Positions 16,450 to 24,852 of a stretch of DNA of 64,000 bases are shown piece by piece (within the stretch, counting starts at the first letter, position 1; each line of letters begins with the position of its first letter). A program made the translations under genes and the position numbers. The notes beneath the pieces are model-generated. The model searched no databases and was not told the origin of the DNA. It worked only from the letters and a program-made list of their open reading frames with translations. The stretch spans positions 744,001 to 808,000 of the forward strand of contig CAYFKJ010000002.1 in NCBI GenBank assembly GCA_964343605.1, given 5' to 3'. Source of the DNA: CAYFKJ01 sp964343605 (GTDB lineage Bacteria > Pseudomonadota > Alphaproteobacteria > UBA2966).

Positions 16450-17870
16450 TCGCACGCGAAAGTGTGGGGGCCTCAAGCCCCGGTTCTGTAAAGAGGGTGT
16501 TTCGGGAGCTTGCTTCGGAAGTGCAATCGGACCAGACCCGGCGAGGTTCCACCGGATACTCCGGTCGGTGGTGAGGAGGTGGCCGCAAATCGACGGCTTG
16601 CCGTTGAGGGACGGACATCAAATCACCGGCGCCAAAGCGCTTCGGCGCAGAGGCGTTTCGAACGGGGCATTCGGTCAGGACGGCATGTTCTCCCTTTGGT
16701 GGAGCAGCCGCCGGCCGCAGAAGGAAAGCTCGCAGGAGTGGACCTTCGTCGGGCAGGGGGCAGAACCATCAAACGGAAGCGGTGAAATTGGAAGTGGAAG
16801 TCTTGCTCTTCGGACAAGGCGGATCTGAAAAGGAAACCGCAGCCGATCGAGGCGAAGGAAAGCGGATCGAACCTGTCCGTTCGCGGGCAGACGAGAAGGG
16901 GACCTGAGCCCACCGGAGAAATGCTGTTCCATCGAAGCCGGCGTCCTTCGGGATGCCGCCCAAAGGAGAGGACATCCTCGGATGTGCAAACCGGCGGGAG
17001 AGTTCCTTCGGGGACAGGTTTTGGTGAAGCAGCGTTGATCAGGTGATCGGGAGGGCCGATCGAGGTTGGTTGAAGAACTCTTCGGAGTTGTTGAGCGAAC
17101 CAAGAACGGGCTGAACGGTTGGGAGGATGCGTCTCGGTTCTTGGAGGTGGAGACCGCTTGCGGGCCCTACCTCCGGCCGGACCGGCAACAAAGCGGACGG
17201 GCGGTGACGAGGTGCTTCGGCATCAAGTTGCCAACAGGAAGCGGAGAGGCGGGTTTTGGTGGAGCCGGGCGCATGAAGAGTGCACGAAAGTGCATTCGGG
17301 CGGACGATTTGGGAAAGAGGCAGCAATGTCTTGATCCGGGATCGATGTCCCGGGAGCGCGACGCAGGAAGATCGGCATCCCCTGCAGATGCCGGACGGAA
17401 AGCGGAGGGGTCCAAAACGGGAATGCGTTCGAAGATGAGGTACGGGGCGGCTTGTCCGGCCGGTACAGGTGGAAGGCGGTTCGCCGCTGGACATCGGCAG
17501 AAGGTGGTTTACCGCCGGATGCCTGCGAGGAGCGGTTCGCCGCTTTGAGCACATCGACGGATTGCGGACGTTATGGACAGCGACCGACGACAAAACGCTC
17601 ACATCCAGCCGTGCGCGGGTCTGTGCGTGAAAGATCGATTGCCGGCAACGGCATGAAATTGGCAGCGCACTAGTGTGGCGAAGCAGATATGCGGCAACGC
17701 ATGTAAGCGGAAACACATAAAAAAACCGGCGCACAGGTGTTGGCAACAACACGCTGGGCCGTGCAAGCACTGGAGCGTGACAGGGGCTAGACCGGCTCCT
17801 GGGCGTCAGGGGGTGTCTCTCGCGGGACACGAAGCATGGGACCCACTCCTATGCTCCCTGACGCTCATTT
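16450..17870 (+). ncRNA. Large structured non-coding RNA (about 1.4 kb), family not recognised
   Basis: No convincing protein gene covers this interval. The plus strand is purine-rich and full of local perfect hairpins. UUCG tetraloops: 16637-16648, 16802-16818, 16939-16958 (8 bp), 17002-17015, 17076-17089, 17211-17224, 17476-17487 and 17531-17544. GNRA tetraloops: 17281-17294 (GAAA) and 17640-17653, 17689-17702, 17737-17752 (GCAA). Other helices: 16451-16466, 16467-16481, 16549-16571, 16591-16606, 17045-17061, 17336-17353, 17373-17393, 17781-17801, and a longer-range 8-bp helix 17100-17107 with 17137-17144. The 3' end is a three-way junction (17803-17864). UUCG and GNRA caps have the right 5'-3' sense only on the plus strand, which fixes orientation. 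It does not look like rRNA, tmRNA, RNase P RNA or a group II intron. Ends are approximate. Confidence 0.88.
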
Positions 17871-17893
17871 ATTTGTGGAGGCTTATAACAGAT

Positions 17894-17920
17894 ACCTTGA
17901 AGCATTGCAACAAGGTTTTG
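17894..17920 (+). terminator. Possible terminator of the large RNA
   Basis: ACCTTG (17894-17899) pairs with CAAGGT (17911-17916), followed by TTTT and, 11-20 bases later, a C/T-rich run ending in TTTTT. The stem is short with an 11-base loop, so this is a moderate candidate. It is correctly placed about 25 bases after the last RNA helix. Confidence 0.4.
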
Positions 17921-18026
17921 TGTCTCTACCCCCCTTTTTACAATATCTTGTAATAATCGCTATATGTAGTGATGTATTCGACCCGTGCCGCCGGTTGAAT
18001 GCTTGGGCGGTGTTTTTCTCCAACCG

Positions 18027-19760
18027 CTAAATGTTGGGCGGATTCCAGGTGCCATCGGCAGCCCATTCCGTCAGCGTCGGGGCGTCCACGGGACGGCTGA
18101 TGAAATAGCCCTGGGCGGTGTTGCATTTGAGGTCCGACAGCAGGTTCCAGGTTTCGATGTCCTCGATGCCTTCCGCCACCACGCTTAGGCCCAGGTTGTG
18201 CCCCAACTCGACGATCGAGCGGACGATCACGGCGTCGTCGTTCACCTTTTGCATGTTGAGGACGAACGATTTGTCGACCTTGATTTCGGAAACCGGCAGC
18301 CGGCGGATGTAGGACAACGAGGTATATCCCGTGCCGAAATCGTCGATCGATATGCGCAGACCCATATCGTGCAGTTGATTGACCGTGTCGGTGGCGCGGG
18401 CGACATCTGACATGATCGCGCTTTCGGTGATCTCCAACACCAGACCGCTCGATTTGACCTTCCATCTGTCGAGTATTTCCGCCACTTGCGCCGGAAATTC
18501 CTTTTCGTGCAGGGTGACCGGTGAAAGATTAACGGCGATGGGGATGAACATGCCTTCGGCCGCCCATTGTGCGTGCTGCTCCATGGCGGCGTTGAGGACC
18601 CAGTGAGTCAGTTGCTCGATGATGCCGGTTTGTTCGGCCAGGGGGATGAACAAATCCGGCCCGACCATGCCGTGTTCAGGATGGTTCCAGCGCAACAGCG
18701 CCTCGACGCCGGCGATGTTGTTGTCTTCGAACGATACCTTGGGCTGGAAGTTGAGCGACATCTGCTCAAGCTCGATAGCGTTTCTCAAATCGCCGGCCAA
18801 GGTCAATTTTCGTACGTGGGCGCCGTCGTCGGCGTCGTCACTGCCGCCGGAGTAGATGGCGTAGCCCGTGACGTTGCGCTTTGCCGCATACATCGCCTGA
18901 TCGGCGTGGCGCATCAGGGTCGCACCGTCGTCGCCGTGGGTGGGAAAGACGGCAATGCCGATGCTGATGCCTGTCGCCAGGTGATGGCCGTCGATGTCGA
19001 TGGGCTCGCGCAGGGCGTCGATGGCTTTTTCGGCGGCGCGGATGGCGCCCGCCACTGAAGCGCCGGTCGGCATGACCTGGGCAAATTCATCGCCGCCCAG
19101 GCGGGCCACCGTATCGGAATCCCGCGCCACGCTGCGCAGCCGGTCTGCCACGGCCTGAATCAGTCGATCGCCGATGGCGTGGCCCAGCGTCGCGTTGACC
19201 TGTTTGAACCCGTTGAGATCCATGGTCAGAACCGCGACCTGGCGCTGTTCCCGCCGGCCCAGCGAGATGACTTGATCCAACCTGTCGAAAAACAACACGC
19301 GGTTGGGAAGCTCGCTCAGGCTGTCGTAGAGCGTCTGCCGGGCCAATTTGGCGTCTGCGACGAGCGCGCGACGTTCGGCCCTTGAAACGCGAACGGCTGC
19401 CGCGATGGCGAAGCCGAGGCGTTCGGGGCTCATCTCATCCAAGGCGATGCAGTCCAAGGCGCCGGTCAGCAACATGTCGTTGACCAGCGACGGTGTGGCG
19501 CCGTTGGCCACTGCGATTGCAGGGGTGCCGGTGGAGGTTCCCCGCAAACGCTCAATCAGGCTCGCCTCACCGTTCATGCCCAGGCCAGCGTCAACCAGGG
19601 CACAGTCATACTCGCTGCCTTCCAAAGCGGAAACGGCGCTTTCGACATCGCCGACCTGTTTGGTCTTGTAGTCGTGATCGGCTGAATCGAGGGCGCGCTC
19701 AACGGTTTTGAGCGCGTCATCATCCGCGATTGCGATTAGGATGTGGGCGAAGTGATCCAT
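18027..19760 (-). CDS. GGDEF-EAL protein with receiver-like N-terminus
   Basis: A 577-residue cytoplasmic c-di-GMP enzyme. Residues 1-125 resemble a receiver domain (IADDD, LVDAGLGMNG with a candidate phospho-Asp at 57, then a late LDEMSPE in place of the usual Lys region). The GGDEF domain is at about 140-305 with an intact GGDEF at 222-226. The EAL domain is at about 325-570 with intact EALLRW, EITESAIM, DDFGTGYTSL and VAEGIE. Both synthesis and hydrolysis of c-di-GMP are therefore possible. The gene is monocistronic and ends shortly after the large RNA region. Confidence 0.93.
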   Translation of the reverse strand: MDHFAHILIAIADDDALKTVERALDSADHDYKTKQVGDVESAVSALEGSEYDCALVDAGLGMNGEASLIERLRGTSTGTPAIAVANGATPSLVNDMLLTGALDCIALDEMSPERLGFAIAAAVRVSRAERRALVADAKLARQTLYDSLSELPNRVLFFDRLDQVISLGRREQRQVAVLTMDLNGFKQVNATLGHAIGDRLIQAVADRLRSVARDSDTVARLGGDEFAQVMPTGASVAGAIRAAEKAIDALREPIDIDGHHLATGISIGIAVFPTHGDDGATLMRHADQAMYAAKRNVTGYAIYSGGSDDADDGAHVRKLTLAGDLRNAIELEQMSLNFQPKVSFEDNNIAGVEALLRWNHPEHGMVGPDLFIPLAEQTGIIEQLTHWVLNAAMEQHAQWAAEGMFIPIAVNLSPVTLHEKEFPAQVAEILDRWKVKSSGLVLEITESAIMSDVARATDTVNQLHDMGLRISIDDFGTGYTSLSYIRRLPVSEIKVDKSFVLNMQKVNDDAVIVRSIVELGHNLGLSVVAEGIEDIETWNLLSDLKCNTAQGYFISRPVDAPTLTEWAADGTWNPPNI

Positions 19761-20080
19761 ACTAGGTCAACTCACCGGGGATGCTCAAAACATATGATTT
19801 TGCCGCATCCCGGCCGCCGGACGCGGCCTACACAGTACCCCTGAAAAAACGGTCTCACACGTAACCCCGGTCCGCCCCCCAACGGTTAAAATTCTCGCCC
19901 AGTTTTTGGCGAAGCCGATAAACAATATGGTGCGTGAACTCCCCTAGGCCAGCACCGCACGTTCCATCGGACGAGTAGCAGACACCATAATATTTCCAAT
20001 TACTAGGGTAAACACTCTAATCAGCGGCTCCCAACAATCATGCCGGGTGTAGCCAATTGCTCCGGTGTCCCGACGGTTGG
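19761..20080. other. Intergenic region, no gene seen
   Basis: These 320 bases lie upstream of the minus-strand GGDEF-EAL gene and downstream of the cyclase gene. I see no credible short gene, tRNA or clear hairpin terminator, only moderately AT-rich sequence around 19920-20010 that may carry the promoter of the GGDEF-EAL gene. Confidence 0.5.
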
Positions 20081-22315
20081 CTATTTGGAGGTCGCGACGA
20101 AGACCCCGTCCCAGTCCTCGGGTGGCGGGTTGGCCTCGTAATCGCTGATCCGTTCGTCGTACATGTCGTAGAGGACGTCTAGCGGATTGACGAGGAAATC
20201 ATCCAAAACCCGGCACTCCGCCATGAGTTGGCGGGCTTCTTCCCATTTCTGGGTACGGTATTTTTCGATCATTTCGTCGTGTTTGGCTTGCAAGGTCGCG
20301 AATTCTTCCTGATTTCGCAATTCGGGTCCGCCCAGCAGGCAAAAGATGTGGACGGCCTCCTCCTTGCCCTTGACGGCAATCAGGTCGAGCTCCAGCGAAG
20401 CGTAATCCGGCGCGGCCTTGGCGGTCTCGTCGCCGATGACGATGCCGACGCCATAGTTCTTCGATTGCCCCTCGAGCCGGGCCGCCAGGTTGACGGTATC
20501 GCCCAGCACCGAATAGTCGAAGCGCTGGTCCGATCCCATGTTGCCGACGCAGGCCTCGCCGGAATTGAGTCCGATGCCGATGTTGAGCGGGAAGAACAAC
20601 TCGCCCGCCGCTTCGCGCTCGGATTTGATGTCGGCATTGAGCTCCTCCAGCGCCGAAAACATCGAAAGCGCCGAATCGCAGGCATGCACCGCGTGGTCTT
20701 CGTCGTCCAGCGGGGCGTTCCAGAACGCCATGATGCAGTCGCCCATGTACTTGTCGATGGTGCCGCGGCGATCGAGGATCATGTTGGTCATCGGCGTCAG
20801 GAATCGGTTGATAAGAGCGGTCAGACCTTGAGGGTCTCCTTTGAACTGCTCGGAAACGGTGGTGAAGCCACGGATATCGGCGAACAGCAACGTCATGTCC
20901 CGCATCTCGCCGCCCAGCACCAGGCGGTCAGGTTCGTCGGCAAGCTGTTCGACCAGCGCCGGCGACAGATACTGGCTGAAGGCCCCGCGCACCTGGCGCT
21001 TCTCCGCCTCGGTCCGGAGGTAATTGATCAGCGAGCCGGCGAGATAGATCAGCAGCACGACGAACGACGGGTAGATCGGATCCAACAGAAGTCGGAAATC
21101 CGTGAACATGAACCATGAGAACCAGATGGCGCCCGCGATACCGGCAACCCCAATAATAGCGCACCACAAGGCGCCGAGACGCCGCAGGAGAAAGATCAAC
21201 ACGAGACCTAAGACCAGCAGGTAGACGATCTCGGCGCCGAACGACCAGTCGGGTCGGTCAAGATAGTAATCGAGGAAGATCTGTTCCAGGGCCTGGACGT
21301 GGACGAGTGCGCCCGGCAAAGCGGGATTGAGTGGCGTTGCTCTGAGATCGCTCAGCCCCGCTGCGCTGGTACCGATAACAACCACCATTCCCTCAACCAG
21401 GCTGTTGTCGAACGTGTCTGTGAACAACTTCCAGGCCGGGATGGTGCGTTCGGGGACATCATCCGTGTAGTGCAGCCACAATCGCCCAAGAGAGTCAGTT
21501 GGAACGGGAAAGCGGCCGATTTTTATATGATTGAGGCCGGTGTGTTCCCCGTACGCGGTCTCACCGCTACCCCCTGAAGCCTTAATGATGTTCGTTCGCG
21601 CGCCCTGGGCAACCCGTAAGACTTCGGCTGAAAGAGAGGGGTGCAGTTGATCGCCTATGCGGAAGACGAGTGGGACCCGCCTGATAATGCTGTCCGCTTC
21701 CGGTTGGAGATTGAAACTGCCGTTTCCGGCAACTGCCTTTTGGATGACACTGAGGTTTACGACTGCACCCTGATATGGCGGAAGATAGGGTCGGGGATCG
21801 TCTCCGGAATTTGCCCATGATGTTTTAATTGCCGGTTGCCTTTCATTGACTTCGTTGGTCAGAACGAAACCCGAAACGGCGTTGATTTGGCCCAGCACGT
21901 CCGCGAAAACGGCATCGTGATCGGGCAAAGCATCTCTTTTTGCGACAAGAGCGTCCAATTCCGGCGAGCTTGGCCACAGCGGCAAGACGTTGCTCGGGGA
22001 GGTTCGGTCTTCCTCGGCGAACACCATGTCAAAAGCGATGACGGCAGCCCCGGCGTTGGCGAGTCGTGCCACGAAGTCCGCAAGATAGGTGCGTGGCCAT
22101 GGCCACTGGCCGACTTTGTCGAGAGTTTCGTCGTCCAAATCCACGAATTTGACCGGTGCAGGTTCGTAGGTTCGGGGCTGGATGCGCTGGTAGACATCGA
22201 AGACCTTCAGCTGGGCTTCCTCAATGATGTCCGTGAGGCTGACACGAATGCCGATGGCAGCAATCAGAATGGCCAGCGGCACAATAATGTGGATCCATCT
22301 CACGTACGCTTTCAT
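20081..22315 (-). CDS. CHASE2-domain adenylate/guanylate cyclase
   Basis: A 744-residue membrane sensor-cyclase. It has an N-terminal transmembrane segment (about 7-27), a periplasmic CHASE2 domain (about 35-335; VDLDDETLDKVGQWPWPR, GAAVIAFDMVFAE, PGALVHVQALEQI), two or three transmembrane helices (about 350-425), then a class III cyclase domain (about 470-650). The cyclase shows both metal aspartates (LLFADIRGFT and KYMGDCIMAFWNAP) and a substrate-binding stretch (FDYSVLGDTVNLAARLEG). A 90-residue C-terminal tail follows. It makes cAMP or cGMP in response to an unknown periplasmic signal. Confidence 0.93.
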   Translation of the reverse strand: MKAYVRWIHIIVPLAILIAAIGIRVSLTDIIEEAQLKVFDVYQRIQPRTYEPAPVKFVDLDDETLDKVGQWPWPRTYLADFVARLANAGAAVIAFDMVFAEEDRTSPSNVLPLWPSSPELDALVAKRDALPDHDAVFADVLGQINAVSGFVLTNEVNERQPAIKTSWANSGDDPRPYLPPYQGAVVNLSVIQKAVAGNGSFNLQPEADSIIRRVPLVFRIGDQLHPSLSAEVLRVAQGARTNIIKASGGSGETAYGEHTGLNHIKIGRFPVPTDSLGRLWLHYTDDVPERTIPAWKLFTDTFDNSLVEGMVVVIGTSAAGLSDLRATPLNPALPGALVHVQALEQIFLDYYLDRPDWSFGAEIVYLLVLGLVLIFLLRRLGALWCAIIGVAGIAGAIWFSWFMFTDFRLLLDPIYPSFVVLLIYLAGSLINYLRTEAEKRQVRGAFSQYLSPALVEQLADEPDRLVLGGEMRDMTLLFADIRGFTTVSEQFKGDPQGLTALINRFLTPMTNMILDRRGTIDKYMGDCIMAFWNAPLDDEDHAVHACDSALSMFSALEELNADIKSEREAAGELFFPLNIGIGLNSGEACVGNMGSDQRFDYSVLGDTVNLAARLEGQSKNYGVGIVIGDETAKAAPDYASLELDLIAVKGKEEAVHIFCLLGGPELRNQEEFATLQAKHDEMIEKYRTQKWEEARQLMAECRVLDDFLVNPLDVLYDMYDERISDYEANPPPEDWDGVFVATSK

Positions 22316-22398
22316 GCCGCACCCCTGTCACATGTCCGTTTCCGATCGTGGAGGGATTTTCCCGTCCTCGGCGCGGAATGACAATACCGCCGGCATAG

Positions 22399-22429
22399 AA
22401 AAAGGCCGCCGCCCCGGTGGGCGGCGGCC
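22399..22429 (-). terminator. Rho-independent terminator of the cytochrome c gene
   Basis: An 11-bp perfect GC stem (22404-22414 with 22419-22429, loop 22415-22418) is followed on the minus strand by five Ts (22403-22399). It lies 28 bases after the cytochrome c stop codon and before the cyclase gene, in the correct orientation. Confidence 0.9.
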
Positions 22430-22456
22430 TCATTTCAGCCAGAGAAGAGCGGCGGC

Positions 22457-22846
22457 TTACTTGCCGGCTTCCTTCATGTAGGCGATGACGTCGGCACGCT
22501 GTTTGGCTTTCTTCAAGCCCGCGAAAGCCATCTTGGTCTTCTTGATCACGGCTTTCGGCTTTTTCAAGAAGGCGTCCAGGGTGGCTTCGTCCCAGGTCAG
22601 GCCGGAATTCAAAAGGCCCTTCGAGTATTTCTTAAAGCCCGGGGCCTTGCCCGCTTCGCGGCCGATCACGCCGGCAAGGTTCGGGCCGACCTTGTTCTTG
22701 CCGCCGGCTTTGATGGTGTGGCAGGCCTTGCACTTGTTGAAAACTTTCTTGCCCTTCTTCGCGTCACCGGCAGCCAATGCAGAGGCACTGGACAGGGCAA
22801 TCAGGCAGGCTGCGGTAGCGCCAAGCAATTTGCGTGCGGTCATCAA
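22457..22846 (-). CDS. Class I c-type cytochrome (cytochrome c2-like)
   Basis: A 129-residue periplasmic electron carrier. A signal peptide (residues 1-26, ending ALA) is followed by the haem motif CKACH (39-43). The distal methionine is in KTKMAFAG (about 106), and the PNLAGVIGREAG loop is typical of small soluble cytochromes c. The mature protein is very Lys-rich, suggesting docking to acidic partners. The start may be either of two consecutive ATGs. It has its own terminator, so it is probably monocistronic. Confidence 0.92.
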   Translation of the reverse strand: MMTARKLLGATAACLIALSSASALAAGDAKKGKKVFNKCKACHTIKAGGKNKVGPNLAGVIGREAGKAPGFKKYSKGLLNSGLTWDEATLDAFLKKPKAVIKKTKMAFAGLKKAKQRADVIAYMKEAGK

Positions 22847-23253
22847 TTATTCTCCTGTACGTTCGTTTATTGCAGTCTGGTCTAGCGATCGGACGAAGGT
22901 TGATTGCCCCGGCCGAGAGTCATTCCGTTCATTCGAGTACGCGCAAACCCCCACCCGCTCCGTACTCGCGGGCCGCTATGTACCATAGCTGCCGCGAAAA
23001 AGTAAACGAAGAGGTTGCTATTCACCACGGAGACTAAGTCAAAGACAAGGATAGTGAATTGACCATTGTCAAGCAATCGGCGTGGGCGAAACGGCGGTGG
23101 GGAGGGAAAATTATCAGGCCCCGGACCAGCCATCCAACAGAGGGGTCGTTGGTGCTGAAGACGTTGGCGGGTCCGGGTACCCGATGTGCCAGGGGGTGGC
23201 TGAACCCCTGGGAACCGGCCGGTACGGGGAACCGGCCGGCAGGGAAGGAGAAG
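22847..23253. other. 407-base intergenic region with GC-rich hairpins and a short direct repeat
   Basis: No gene seen. Downstream of the P460 gene there is a 7-bp hairpin (23189-23195 with 23205-23211) and a direct repeat of GGGAACCGGCCGG (23210-23222 and 23227-23239). Its palindromic CCGGCCGG halves can form an 8-bp stem. These probably end or stabilise the minus-strand transcript. The half nearest 22850 should contain the cytochrome c promoter. Confidence 0.5.
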
Positions 23254-24489
23254 TTAACGTCTCACGTCTTCCGGCATGAAGAAGAGGTGATCCTGATCTT
23301 CCCCAACTGAAGCGTGACACTCCAGACAGAAAGTGACCGCGGCCGAACCCTGACCGTTTGTCGTGCCGAACAGGGAACCGTTGGCCATGATCATGGTGTA
23401 TTTCCAGTCGCCGCTGGCCTTGTTGAAGCCCGCCGGCATCTTTTCCATGATGAACAGCGGACCCGGCGTCACGTTGCCGTTGGGCGCCGCCAGAAAACTG
23501 TCCTTGGCGGTAATCGCGCCCACCGGCATGGTGCCGCCTTTCTCGTACTTGGCGTAGGCTGCGGCCTTGGCATTGGCGTAATTGTTGACGTGCCGGTTGC
23601 CATGGGTATCCGACGGGTAGGGGTTCTTGTTGTAGACCTTCCACGACGCATAGGCCTTGGCCACCGCGTTGCCCGATTTGGCGTAGCCTGCCGTCAGGAT
23701 CGGCTTCAGGCAGTTGTAGGCGGCTGTCGCTTCGCCGGCCCGCAAATCGGCTGCCGCTTGGGGTGCACAAGGATTGCACGGGCCGCACGGACCGCAAGGG
23801 TTCTTGGCGGCGCAGGGGTTCTTGGCAGCACAAGGGTTCTTCGCCGCGCAGGGATTGCACGCCTTGGCGACGCACGGGTTGCAGGCTTTTGCCGCACAAG
23901 GGTTACAGGCCTTCGCTGCGCACGGGTTCTTGGCTGCACAGGGGTTACAGGCCTTGGCTGCACACGGGTTGCACTTCTTGACGGCGCAAGGATTGCACGC
24001 CTTGGCCGCGCACGGGTTCTTTGCCGCGCAGGGATTGCACGCCTTGGCCGCGCAGGGATTGCACTTCTTGACGGCGCAGGGATTACACGCCTTGGCAACC
24101 TGGCACGGGTTCTTGGCTGCACAGGGATTGCAGGCTTTTGCGGCGCAGGGATTGCACTTCTTGGCGGCGCAGGGATTACACGCTTTGGCGGCGCAGGGGT
24201 TCTTGGCCGCGCACGGGTTCAGCGAGGCAAGCCTGGGGACCATGCATTCCGCGACGCCCTTGGCGGCGCAGGGGTTGGCGGCGCAGGGATTGCACGCCTT
24301 GGCGGCGCACGGGTTGCAGGCTTTTGCCGCACAGGGATTTTTCGCGGCGCAGGGGTTACACGCCTTCTTGGGGGCGCAAGCCGCCAACACCACGGCGGGG
24401 ATCGTCACCACGGCAGCGGTTGCCGCCCCGACGCCCAGCATGATGGGAACAACCGTGGTCGAGAGCAGCCGGTTCTTGATGGGTCTCAT
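23254..24489 (-). CDS. Secreted Asn-Pro-Cys repeat protein fused to a cytochrome P460-like domain
   Basis: A 411-residue exported protein. A signal peptide or membrane anchor (1-37) is followed by about 26 NPC motifs in units of CNPCAAK or NPCAAK (about 38-245), interrupted once by a 13-residue insert (GVAECMVPRLASL). The C-terminal 160 residues look like a cytochrome P460 family domain (YASWKVYNKNPYPSDTHGNRHVNN, GTMPVGAITAKDSF, WKYTMIMANGSLFG), with one haem c motif CLECH (388-392) near the end. P460 enzymes oxidise hydroxylamine or bind NO. The Cys-rich repeat may bind metal. The ribosome-binding site GAAGGG overlaps the end of the upstream sister gene, 5 bases away. Confidence 0.8.
   Translation of the reverse strand: MRPIKNRLLSTTVVPIMLGVGAATAAVVTIPAVVLAACAPKKACNPCAAKNPCAAKACNPCAAKACNPCAANPCAAKGVAECMVPRLASLNPCAAKNPCAAKACNPCAAKKCNPCAAKACNPCAAKNPCQVAKACNPCAVKKCNPCAAKACNPCAAKNPCAAKACNPCAVKKCNPCAAKACNPCAAKNPCAAKACNPCAAKACNPCVAKACNPCAAKNPCAAKNPCAAKNPCGPCGPCNPCAPQAAADLRAGEATAAYNCLKPILTAGYAKSGNAVAKAYASWKVYNKNPYPSDTHGNRHVNNYANAKAAAYAKYEKGGTMPVGAITAKDSFLAAPNGNVTPGPLFIMEKMPAGFNKASGDWKYTMIMANGSLFGTTNGQGSAAVTFCLECHASVGEDQDHLFFMPEDVRR
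23752..24372 (-). repeat. Coding tandem repeat for NPCAAK units
   Basis: About 620 bases of degenerate 18- and 24-base units encoding NPCAAK/CNPCAAK inside the P460 fusion gene. Synonymous differences between units show that the repeat is maintained at protein level. Similar units recur in the neighbouring small gene. Such DNA is prone to slippage, so unit number may vary between strains. Confidence 0.85.
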
Positions 24490-24494
24490 GTGGC

Positions 24495-24779
24495 TTATCC
24501 CTTCGTCGCGCAGGGGTTACATGCGTTCTTCGGGGCGCATGGATTCTTGGCCGCGCACGGATTGCAGGTCTTGGCGGCGCACGGGTTGCAGGTCTTCTTG
24601 ACCTTCTTTACCGCACAGGGATTCTTTGCCGCGCACGGGTTCTTGGCGGCACACGGGTTCGCCGCGCAACCGGCAAGAACCGGCGTCGGCGCGAACGAGA
24701 CGGTTGCGCCCGCCATTCCCAGACCCAACATGATGGGTATGACGGTTGACGCCAGCAGCTTATTTTTTATTGGTTTCAT
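24495..24779 (-). CDS. Small secreted Asn-Pro-Cys repeat protein
   Basis: A 94-residue protein starting at ATG 24779, which has an AGGGGG site about 8 bases upstream; longer in-frame starts lack one. The leader MKPIKNKLLASTVIPIMLGLG closely resembles that of the downstream P460 fusion, so the two genes are related by duplication. After a signal-like segment to about residue 37 it consists of seven NPC motifs with Lys-rich spacers. No catalytic domain is present. It could be a metal-binding or protective Cys-rich peptide. It is co-transcribed with the P460 fusion gene (5-base gap). Confidence 0.75.
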   Translation of the reverse strand: MKPIKNKLLASTVIPIMLGLGMAGATVSFAPTPVLAGCAANPCAAKNPCAAKNPCAVKKVKKTCNPCAAKTCNPCAAKNPCAPKNACNPCATKG

Positions 24780-24852
24780 GGAAACAACCCCCTTGGCATA
24801 TCGTTGAACGACTTTGAGAAGTATTCGCATCTCTGAACCTACGGGCAGAAAG

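Noticed and set aside
17039..17830. A 263-residue minus-strand open frame across the large RNA (and smaller ones at 16623-17103)
   Set aside because: The translation is Pro/Ser/Arg/His-rich with no domain pattern and no ribosome-binding site. It resembles the spurious frames seen antisense to rRNA genes. The plus strand shows strong RNA structure instead.
16450..17870. The structured region as rRNA, tmRNA, RNase P RNA or a group II intron
   Set aside because: I see none of the hallmark sequences: no anti-Shine-Dalgarno end, no tmRNA tag frame, no RNase P conserved core, no GTGYG start or domain V of group II introns, and no reverse transcriptase gene nearby.
23040..23253. A second structured RNA gene
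   Set aside because: A few GC hairpins and a direct repeat are present, but not the dense nested helices or tetraloops seen at 16.5-17.9 kb; listed only as intergenic structure.
23752..24372. CRISPR-like array of short repeats
   Set aside because: The units are 18-24 bases without unique spacers, stay in one open reading frame and encode NPCAAK motifs. There are no cas genes.
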